NCBI RefSeq assembly: GCF_001942335.1
Contig: NZ_MKKH01000003.1
Span: forward strand, 39,900 to 103,899
From: Cellulosimicrobium sp. CUA-896
GTDB taxonomy: Bacteria > Actinomycetota > Actinomycetes > Actinomycetales > Cellulomonadaceae
Length of the DNA: 64,000 nucleotides
Direction of reading: 5' to 3'
Part shown: positions 58,194-64,000 of the stretch, piece by piece
How the letters are laid out: each line of letters begins with the position of its first letter
Position numbering within the stretch: the first letter of the stretch is position 1
Notes under the pieces: model-generated
What the model saw: only the letters and a program-made list of their open reading frames with translations
Databases searched by the model: none
What the model was told of the DNA's origin: nothing
Made by a program: the position numbers and the translations under genes

Positions 58194-59078
58194 TCAGGCG
58201 AGGGCGTCCGCCCTCAGGTCCGCCCCGACGGACGCCGTCGGCCGCGCCGCGTGCCTCCCGAGCGGTTCGCAGCACGTACGGCCCGTCAGCGGGTGGGTGT
58301 AGACGTCGACGCGGATGCCGTACACCTCGGACAGCAGCCCGGGCGTGAGCACGTCGGTCGCCCGGCCGGACGCCCGCACGACGCCCTGGTCCAGGAGCAC
58401 GACGTGGTCGGCGACCGACGCGGCCTGGTTGAGGTCGTGCAGCACGACGCCGACCGCGACGCCGTGCTCGGCCGCGAGGTCGCGCACGAGGTCCAGCAGC
58501 TCGACCTGGTAGCGCAGGTCGAGGTAGGTCGTCGGCTCGTCGAGCAGCAGCACGCGCGTGTCCTGCGCGAGGCACGTCGCGAGCCACACGCGCTGGAGCT
58601 CGCCGCCCGACAGCTCGTCGACGCCGCGGTCCGCCATCGCGGTGACGCCGGTGACGTCCATCGCGTGGGCGACCGCGCGCGGCCCGTCCGGGTCGTTCGA
58701 GCGGAAGCGGCCGCGGTAGGGGTGGCGGCCGTAGGCGACGACGTCGCGCACGCTCACGCCGCTCGGCGTCGGCCGGCTCTGCGACAGGAGCGTGACGCGC
58801 CGCGCGAAGTCCTTCGCGTGCAGGGCCAGGGCGTCGTCGGCGTCGTCGAGGGCGACCGTGCCCGCGTCGGGGCGGTGCAGGCGCGCGAGCGAGCGCAGCA
58901 GCGTGGACTTGCCCGAGCCGTTGGGCCCGACGAGGGCGGTCACGGCGCCCGGGGCCAGCTCGAGCCCGGCGCCGTGGACCACGGTCCGGGACTCGTAGGA
59001 CAGGCGCAGGTCGCGCCCGGCGAGCGCGGCCGTGCGCACGGTCTCGGGGGCGGCGCCCGCCAGTAAGGTACGACTCAC
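58194..59078 (-). CDS. Iron-siderophore ABC transporter ATPase, FepC/FecE type
   Basis: A 294-aa ATPase. Walker A GPNGSGKS, signature ELSGGELQRVWLATCLAQD, Walker B VLLLDEPTTYLDLRYQ (the TTYLD variant typical of siderophore importers) and H-loop VGVVLHDLNQAASVAD. The C-terminal YGIRVDVYTHPLTGRTCCEPLG is also characteristic. It is the first gene of the iron operon (ATPase, binding protein, permease); the gap to the binding protein is 118 bp. The GTG start sits beside an iron box. Confidence 0.94.
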   Translation of the reverse strand: MSRTLLAGAAPETVRTAALAGRDLRLSYESRTVVHGAGLELAPGAVTALVGPNGSGKSTLLRSLARLHRPDAGTVALDDADDALALHAKDFARRVTLLSQSRPTPSGVSVRDVVAYGRHPYRGRFRSNDPDGPRAVAHAMDVTGVTAMADRGVDELSGGELQRVWLATCLAQDTRVLLLDEPTTYLDLRYQVELLDLVRDLAAEHGVAVGVVLHDLNQAASVADHVVLLDQGVVRASGRATDVLTPGLLSEVYGIRVDVYTHPLTGRTCCEPLGRHAARPTASVGADLRADALA

Positions 59079-59080
59079 AT

Positions 59081-59095
59081 AGGTGAGGCTAAACT
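59081..59095 (-). promoter_or_regulatory. IdeR/DmdR iron box before the siderophore ATPase gene
   Basis: AGGTGAGGCTAAACT, 15 of 19 matches to the IdeR consensus by my count over 59079-59097. It ends two bases before the GTG, the same geometry as at 54841. The shared position suggests co-regulation of both transcripts by iron. Confidence 0.78.
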
Positions 59096-59137
59096 ACCGC
59101 GCGCGCCGATGGCCAGCCCCTGCGGATGCGACCGACG

Positions 59138-59992
59138 TCACTCCGCCCCGTGCGTCGGCACGGTCGGGCCACGGTCCTCGTCCGCGGCGTGGGAGCGGGT
59201 CGGCGACGCGTGGTGCTCGCCCCCGAGCGCGACGGGCACGACGAGCGCGCGATGGTCGGACATGCCCGTGTCCACCGCGTGGGCGGGGGCCGTCGCGCGC
59301 ACCGGCCCGTGCGCGAGCACGTGGTCGAGCTGGCGCGTCGGCGCCGCGACCGGGAACGTCGCCGCGGTCGCGAGCGGGTGCCAGCCGCTCGTGCGGGCGG
59401 CCTGCGGGGCCTCGATGTTGAGGTCGCCGAGCAGCACCACGGGCTCGTCGTGCGGGGCGTCGGCGGCGAGCGAGCGCGTGAGCCGCACGAGCTGGGTGAG
59501 GTTGCGCCCCGGCACGAAGGTCAGGTGCGCGCACACCACCGTCACGCGCCCGGCGGGTGCGTCCACGCGCGCGACGAGCGCGGCGCGCGGCTCGTCGCGC
59601 ACGAGGCTCGGCAGCCTCCGGCCGGGGAACCGCACCGGGACGCGGGTACGCGGCGGCGGCATGACGACGGTGCGCCACTCGAGGACCGGGTACCGGCTGA
59701 CGATCGCGATCCCGTAGGCCGCCTGACCGGGCTGGTGCTCGCCGGTGGGGGCCGCCCACACGCCCGGCTCGCCGACGAGCGTCGCGACGAACCGGTGGTG
59801 CTCCGCTCCCGCCGCCTCGGCGGCCACCGCGGTGAGGTCCGCACGGTGCGAGCGCGGCTGGTCGCGGTCGACCTCCTGGAGGGCGAGCACGTCGGCGTCG
59901 AGCGACCGGACGGCGTCGGCGAAGCGGTCGACGTCGACGCGGTCGTCGACGGTCGACCGCCCGTGCAGGATGTTGAACGTCGCAAGGCGCAT
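59138..59992 (-). CDS. Endonuclease/exonuclease/phosphatase family protein
   Basis: A 284-aa EEP-fold metal-dependent hydrolase. Motifs: MRLATFNILHG (metal Asn), VLALQEVDRDQ (metal Glu), VVCAHLTFVPGRN, VVLLGDLNIEAP (Asp-x-Asn) and the C-terminal TGMSDHRALVV with Asp-His. The family includes DNA-repair nucleases, sphingomyelinases and phosphatases; substrate is not predictable. There is no signal peptide. It is separated by 41 bp from the iron box upstream of the siderophore ATPase but is not iron-linked in function as far as I can see. Confidence 0.9.
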   Translation of the reverse strand: MRLATFNILHGRSTVDDRVDVDRFADAVRSLDADVLALQEVDRDQPRSHRADLTAVAAEAAGAEHHRFVATLVGEPGVWAAPTGEHQPGQAAYGIAIVSRYPVLEWRTVVMPPPRTRVPVRFPGRRLPSLVRDEPRAALVARVDAPAGRVTVVCAHLTFVPGRNLTQLVRLTRSLAADAPHDEPVVLLGDLNIEAPQAARTSGWHPLATAATFPVAAPTRQLDHVLAHGPVRATAPAHAVDTGMSDHRALVVPVALGGEHHASPTRSHAADEDRGPTVPTHGAE

Positions 59993-60130
59993 CGGGTCGA
60001 TTCTCGGCACCCGTGCCCGTCGTCGCACCCGCAGCCGGCACGGCCGGCCGTCGGGGCGGGCCGTCGGCCGCGGGAGGTCCACGAGCGCCCGCGGCGTGCC
60101 TGCCGTCCCGGGGTGGTGTAGACCCTGGGC

Positions 60131-60766
60131 ATGGTGGACGACAGGGAGGCCCTGCACGACGGCCTGCGACTGACCGCGGCCGCGCTCGCCGAGGCCGGCA
60201 TCCCGCACGCGCTCGTCGGCGGGTACGCCGCGTGGGCGCGGGGCGCGCCGGAGCCGAGCCACGACGCCGACTTCGCGATCCGCGAGGTCGACGTCGACCG
60301 GGCGCGGGAGGTGCTGAGCGCGGCGGGGCTCGAGATCACCGAGCCGACGGAGAACTGGCTGTTCAAGGCGTACCACGGCGGCGAGCTCGTCGACGTGCTC
60401 TACCGGATGGTCGGCGAACCCATCGACGACGACCTCCTGGCCCGCACGGACGAGATCGAGGTCCTCGCCGTCCGCATGCCGGTGCTGTCCGCGACGGAGA
60501 TCATGACGTCGAAGCTGCGCGTGGTCGGCGAGCACTACTGCGACTTCTCGCGGCTGCTGCCGGTCGCGCGCGCGATGCGGGAGCAGGTGGACTGGGTCGA
60601 GGTGCGCCGCCGCGTCGACGACAACCCGTACGCGCGCGCCTTCCTGTTCCTCCTCGACGAGCTCGGGGTGGTCGACCGCGCGCAGATGCACGACGACGCC
60701 GCGCCCGTCGGCACGCGCGCCGGGTCGAGCCCCGCCTCGGGCGACCCGTCGAGCCACATCGAGTGA
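60131..60766 (+). CDS. Nucleotidyltransferase-fold protein (orphan)
   Basis: A 211-aa protein with the minimal nucleotidyltransferase signature: Gly30-Gly31 (HALVGGYAAWARG) and Asp45/Asp47 (SHDADFAI), then IEVLAVRMPVLSATEIMTSKLRV, as in DUF6036/AbiEii-like families. In toxin-antitoxin pairs such proteins act with an HEPN, AbiEi or other partner; no such partner is next to it. The C-terminal ~25 residues are Ser/Gly-rich. It stands alone between the EEP gene (divergent) and an SRPBCC gene. Role unknown. Confidence 0.78.
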   Translation: MVDDREALHDGLRLTAAALAEAGIPHALVGGYAAWARGAPEPSHDADFAIREVDVDRAREVLSAAGLEITEPTENWLFKAYHGGELVDVLYRMVGEPIDDDLLARTDEIEVLAVRMPVLSATEIMTSKLRVVGEHYCDFSRLLPVARAMREQVDWVEVRRRVDDNPYARAFLFLLDELGVVDRAQMHDDAAPVGTRAGSSPASGDPSSHIE

Positions 60767-60867
60767 CGCCGGGCCCCGGGCACCGGCAGGGCGCTGCGCT
60801 CGCGAGCGGGCACGGCCCGGGGCAGGGTGGAGCGGTACCGCCCGACGAAGCACAGGAGGTATCACCC

Positions 60868-61317
60868 ATGAGCACGGTCACCCAGTCGATCGACGTCGCC
60901 GTCCCCGTCCGCACGGCCTACGACCAGTGGACGCAGTTCGAGGAGTTCCCCCGCTTCATGGAGGGCGTGGAGGAGATCCGGCAGCTCGACGCGACGCACA
61001 CGCACTGGCGGACCAAGATCGGCGGGGTCGAGCGCGAGTTCGACGCCACGATCACGGAGCAGCACCCCGACGAGCGGGTCGCGTGGAACAGCACCTCGGG
61101 CCCCGACCACGCGGGCGTCGTGACGTTCCACAAGCTGGCCGACGCCGAGACCCGCGTGACCGTCCAGCTCGACTGGTCGCCGGAGGGCGTCGTGGAGAAG
61201 GCCGGTGACGCGCTGCAGCTCGACGAGCGGCGCGTCAAGGGCGACCTCGGCCGGTTCAAGGAGTACATCGAGTCGCGCGGCGTCGAGACGGGCGCCTGGC
61301 GCGGCGACGTGAGCTGA
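60868..61317 (+). CDS. SRPBCC (Coq10/START-like) family protein
   Basis: A 149-aa helix-grip lipid-binding-fold protein annotated in relatives as cyclase/dehydrase. Blocks: QSIDVAVPVRTAYDQWTQFEEFPRFMEGVEEIRQ, HWRTKIGGVEREFDATITEQHPDERVAWNSTSG and the C-terminal amphipathic helix GDLGRFKEYIESRG. AGGAGG lies seven bases before the ATG. The ligand is unknown. A strong hairpin follows. Confidence 0.88.
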   Translation: MSTVTQSIDVAVPVRTAYDQWTQFEEFPRFMEGVEEIRQLDATHTHWRTKIGGVEREFDATITEQHPDERVAWNSTSGPDHAGVVTFHKLADAETRVTVQLDWSPEGVVEKAGDALQLDERRVKGDLGRFKEYIESRGVETGAWRGDVS

Positions 61318-61359
61318 GCCACGCGCGCAGCACGCCGCACCCGCCGCGGGCGGGCCGGC

Positions 61360-61395
61360 ACGACGGAGCGGGTCCTGCGGGGCCCGCTCCGTCGT
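61360..61395 (+). terminator. Hairpin terminator after the SRPBCC gene
   Basis: ACGACGGAGCGGG at 61360-61372 pairs perfectly with CCCGCTCCGTCGT at 61383-61395 across a 10-base loop, 42 bases past the stop. There is no T-run. It ends 33 bp before the next gene, so it may also shape that gene's leader. Confidence 0.7.
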
Positions 61396-61428
61396 CGCGC
61401 GGGGGCGTCCGCGCCGTACGATCGACGG

Positions 61429-62175
61429 GTGCGCCGCACGACCGGGACGTCGCCCCCGCAGGGTCTGCTGCGGCTGCGCGAGCGCGCGGCGGACTACGCG
61501 TGGGCAGCGGCCCGCCAGGTGCAGCACGTCCTGCGCCCGAGCCGCCCGCTCCCGGACGGCCCCGGCGGCCGCGCGCCGGTCGTGCTGCTGCCCGGGGTGT
61601 ACGAGCCGTGGCCCTTCCTCGCCCCGCTGGCCCGCGCGCTCGCCGCCACCGGTCATCCGGTGCACGTCGTGCCCGGGCTCGGGTACAACCGGCGCCCCGT
61701 CCTCGAGGGCGCCGAGCTCGCGGCGTCGTTCCTCGACACGGCGCGGCTCGAGGGCACGGTGCTCGTGGCGCACAGCAAGGGCGGGCTCGTCGGCAAGCAG
61801 GTCATGCTCTCGCCCAGCGGACGCCGCGTGGCGGGGATGGTCGCCGTCGCGACGCCGTTCCGCGGCTCGCGCTGGGCGCGCTACCTGCTCGGCCAGACCC
61901 TGCGGGCCTTCTCCCCCGCCGACCCCGTGCTGCTCGCGCTCGCCGCCGAGCGCGCCGTGGACGCACGCATCACCGCGGTCTACCCACGGTTCGACCCGCA
62001 CATCCCGGAGACGGGGTACCTCGAGGGCGCGACCAACGTCGAGCTGCCCCTGTCCGGGCACTTCAAGCCCCTCGGCGACCCGTCGCTCGTCGAGGTCGTC
62101 GTCCGCGAGGCCGGCCGCCTCGCCGGCACCGTCGCACGGCAGGGCGACGACCCCGGGTTCGCCGCTCCCCGCTGA
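61429..62175 (+). CDS. Alpha/beta hydrolase, lipase-like
   Basis: A 248-aa serine hydrolase. Oxyanion region VVLLPGVYEPWPFLAPLARAL, nucleophile elbow VLVAHSKGGLVGKQ with Ser116, and a late His in ELPLSGHFKPLGDPSLVE. There is no signal peptide or cap domain of note, so it resembles short bacterial lipases/acyltransferases related to triacylglycerol lipase. GTG start. The nearby 532-aa hydrolase at 15.8 kb has the same elbow motif (LVAHSRGGLV) but is otherwise different. Confidence 0.87.
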   Translation: MRRTTGTSPPQGLLRLRERAADYAWAAARQVQHVLRPSRPLPDGPGGRAPVVLLPGVYEPWPFLAPLARALAATGHPVHVVPGLGYNRRPVLEGAELAASFLDTARLEGTVLVAHSKGGLVGKQVMLSPSGRRVAGMVAVATPFRGSRWARYLLGQTLRAFSPADPVLLALAAERAVDARITAVYPRFDPHIPETGYLEGATNVELPLSGHFKPLGDPSLVEVVVREAGRLAGTVARQGDDPGFAAPR

Positions 62176-62196
62176 GCCGCCGCGGGCTCGCCGCCG

Positions 62197-63072
62197 TCAC
62201 GGCACGCGCGTGGCCCAGAACGCGACGGCCGACGCCGCGGCGACGTTGAGCGAGTCCACTCCCCCGGCCATCGGGATCGTCACGACGCGGTCCGCCGCCT
62301 CGACGGCGCCGCGCGAGAGCCCGTCGCCCTCGGTACCGAGGACGAGCGCGAGCCGCTGCGGCGGGTCGGCGACGACCTCGTCGAGGCTCACCGCGTCGTC
62401 GGACAGCGCGAGCGCGGCGACGGCGAAGCCGTCCTCCCGCAGCGCGGTGAGCCCACCCGGCCAGGTCTCGAACCGCGTCCACGGCACCTGGAACACGGTG
62501 CCCATGCTGACGCGCACCGACCGGCGGTACAGCGGGTCGGCGCAGCGCGGCGAGACCAGGACGGCGTCGACCCCCAGCGCCGCGGCCGACCGGAAGATCG
62601 CCCCGACGTTGGTGTGGTCCACGATGTCCTCGAGCACCGCGACGCGTCGGGCGCCCGCGCCGTCGCGCGCCCCGGTCACCAGCTCGTGCACGCTCGGCAG
62701 CGGCGGGCGGTGCATGGCCGCGAGCGCCCCGCGGTGCAGGTGGAACCCGGTGACCGCCTGGAGCACGTCGGGCTCGCCGACGTACACGGGCACGGGTTCT
62801 CCCGTCCCACCGGGCGCGTCGTCGACCGGCAGCGCCGCGATCTCCTCCGCGAGGTCCGCGAGCCAGCGCTCGGCCATGAGGAACGAGCGCGGGCGGTGCC
62901 CCGCCGCCAGCGCGCGACGGATCACGGTCGAGCTCTCGGCGATGTACAGGCCCTTCTCGGGCTCGTGCTTCGCGCGCAGCGCCACGTCGGTGAGGCCCGT
63001 GTAGTCGCGCAGCCGCTCGTCGTGGGGGGCGGTCACGCGCACGACGCGCACGCCGGGAAGGGGTTCGCTCAC
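62197..63072 (-). CDS. TrmH-family RNA 2'-O-methyltransferase
   Basis: A 291-aa SPOUT methyltransferase. The N-terminal RNA-binding part has LYIAESSTVIRRALAAGHRPRSFL. The knotted SAM site consists of NVGAIFRSAAALGVDAVLVS, LALVLGTEGDGLS and VTIPMAGGVDSLNVAAASAVAFW. It modifies tRNA or rRNA ribose; which position cannot be told. The start is the GTG giving VSEPLPGVRV. It is divergent from the P-type ATPase gene. Confidence 0.92.
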   Translation of the reverse strand: MSEPLPGVRVVRVTAPHDERLRDYTGLTDVALRAKHEPEKGLYIAESSTVIRRALAAGHRPRSFLMAERWLADLAEEIAALPVDDAPGGTGEPVPVYVGEPDVLQAVTGFHLHRGALAAMHRPPLPSVHELVTGARDGAGARRVAVLEDIVDHTNVGAIFRSAAALGVDAVLVSPRCADPLYRRSVRVSMGTVFQVPWTRFETWPGGLTALREDGFAVAALALSDDAVSLDEVVADPPQRLALVLGTEGDGLSRGAVEAADRVVTIPMAGGVDSLNVAAASAVAFWATRVP

Positions 63073-63154
63073 GCGACGATTCTCCCAGCGCCCGGCACGT
63101 GCTCGGGCCCTTCGCCCTCTCGCGGGGATCGTCGAGCCGGGGTCGAATGGGGGC

Positions 63155-64000
63155 ATGGGACCTGCGCCGGACGCCACACCGCCCTCCGCACCGACCACCA
63201 CATCGACGTCGTCGACCGCGACCGACTCGTCGTCGGACCGGTCCGGCCTCGACGCGCCCTGGGCCCGGCCCCCGGACGACGTGCTGGAGGCCGTCGGCTC
63301 CACGCCGGACGGCCTGACGCGCTCGGACGCCGGCGAGCGGCTCGAGCAGGTCGGCCCGAACCGTCTCGCGCCGCAGCAGCGCGATCCGTTGTGGAAGCGG
63401 ATCCTCGTCCACTTCGACGACATCCTCATCTACATCCTGCTGGTCTCCGCGGTGCTCAAGGCGATCCTGGGCGACTGGATCGACTTCACCGTGATCCTCG
63501 CGGTGGCGGTGATCAACGCCTCCATCGGCTTCATCCAGGAGGGCCGCGCGGAGAGCGCGCTCAACTCGATCCGCGACATGCTGTCGATCGAGGCGCAGGT
63601 ACGCCGGGACGGGTCGTGGGCGAACGTGGACGCCGACGAGCTCGTGCCGGGCGACGTCGTGCGCGTGAGCTCAGGCGACAAGGTCCCGGCGGACCTGCGG
63701 CTGCTGCGCTCGACCAACCTGCGCGTCGAGGAGTCGGCGCTCACGGGCGAGTCGGTGGCCGCGTCCAAGGCGGTCGACGCGGTGGACGCCGAGGCCGGGG
63801 TCGGGGACCGCTCGAGCATGCTGTTCTCCGGCACGCTCGTCGCGGCCGGGCAGGGCGTCGGCGTCGTCACCGCCACCGGCGACCGCACCGAGATCGGCCG
63901 CATCCAGACGATGATCTCCGAGGTCCGCAGCCTCGAGACGCCGCTCACGCGCCAGCTGGACCGGTTCGGCAAGCTCCTGGCGCTCCTCATCCTCGCGATG
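63155..64000 (+). CDS. P-type cation-transporting ATPase, N-terminus only
   Basis: The first ~282 residues of a P2-type ATPase; the gene runs off the window. After a Ser/Thr-rich start, the cation ATPase N-domain (VLEAVGSTPDGLTRSDAGERLEQVGPNRLAPQQRDPLWKRIL) is followed by helices 1-2 and the actuator domain (ADELVPGDVVRVSSGDKVPADLRLL, VEESALTGESVAASK with TGES). LETPLTRQLDRFGKLLALLIL begins helix 3. The phosphorylation motif DKTGT is outside. Calcium/manganese or Na/K-like substrates are possible. The ATG giving MGPAPDA is chosen by family frame. Confidence 0.92.
   Translation, partial: MGPAPDATPPSAPTTTSTSSTATDSSSDRSGLDAPWARPPDDVLEAVGSTPDGLTRSDAGERLEQVGPNRLAPQQRDPLWKRILVHFDDILIYILLVSAVLKAILGDWIDFTVILAVAVINASIGFIQEGRAESALNSIRDMLSIEAQVRRDGSWANVDADELVPGDVVRVSSGDKVPADLRLLRSTNLRVEESALTGESVAASKAVDAVDAEAGVGDRSSMLFSGTLVAAGQGVGVVTATGDRTEIGRIQTMISEVRSLETPLTRQLDRFGKLLALLILAM

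Overview
The window is 64 kb of very GC-rich, gene-dense chromosome from an actinobacterium. The Pup-proteasome locus, mycothiol ligase MshC, an imuA-imuB-dnaE2 mutasome with an actinobacterial LexA box, IdeR/DmdR-type iron boxes and DUF5703 all point there. Gene content suggests Micrococcales, possibly the Cellulomonadaceae/Promicromonosporaceae group, but that placement is inference. Apart from one tRNA-Leu(GAG) the window is protein coding, and there is no prophage, insertion sequence or CRISPR array.

Layout. 1-5.1 kb (minus): a heterodimeric ABC exporter pair (the second subunit is cut by the window start), hisF and a tandem-FKBP lipoprotein. 5.1-13.6 kb (minus): the Pup-proteasome locus, transcribed trmI, arc/mpa, dop, pup, prcB, prcA, pafA. 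13.7-15.6 kb (minus): a site-2 protease with CBS domains and a HAD phosphatase. 15.8-18.4 kb (minus): an unusual two-gene cassette of a multi-pass membrane protein and a serine lipase-like hydrolase. 18.6-31.1 kb: PAC2 protein, mshC, uppP, an aldo/keto reductase, small conserved proteins, a fructosamine-kinase-like protein, M20 and M3 peptidases, a GNAT, alanine dehydrogenase and an AI-2E-family protein. 31.3-33.8 kb: tRNA-Leu and a large arylsulfatase. 34-41.7 kb: two OmpR-type two-component systems in convergent orientation; the second is divergent from a LolA-like protein/ABC-2 transporter operon. 41.8-45.9 kb: a formaldehyde-dehydrogenase-like enzyme, DoxX protein, membrane metal-dependent hydrolase, RIO1 kinase and an NTF2-like protein. 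46-52.3 kb (minus): the SOS mutasome. 52.5-53.8 kb (plus): PEBP and YbaK proteins. 53.8-59.1 kb (minus): siderophore-iron uptake with IdeR boxes in front of the first and last genes. 59.1-64 kb: EEP nuclease/phosphatase, nucleotidyltransferase, SRPBCC, alpha/beta hydrolase, TrmH methyltransferase and the N-terminus of a P-type cation ATPase.

How genes work together. Arc unfolds pupylated proteins and feeds them to PrcA/PrcB; PafA attaches Pup and Dop removes it. The Pup here ends in Gly-Gly-Glu, so it can be ligated without prior deamidation. ImuA, ImuB and DnaE2 form the damage-induced translesion unit. The iron region encodes ATPase, binding protein, permease and a cytosolic siderophore reductase.

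A caution that affects the whole annotation: 19 genes, including essential-type housekeeping genes, are interrupted by about 30 frame breaks. Every one can be repaired by adding a single base, and after repair every interrupted gene has a length divisible by three. This looks like uncorrected single-base deletions in the assembly rather than real pseudogenes. I give each such gene as one feature over its full extent and state approximate break positions.
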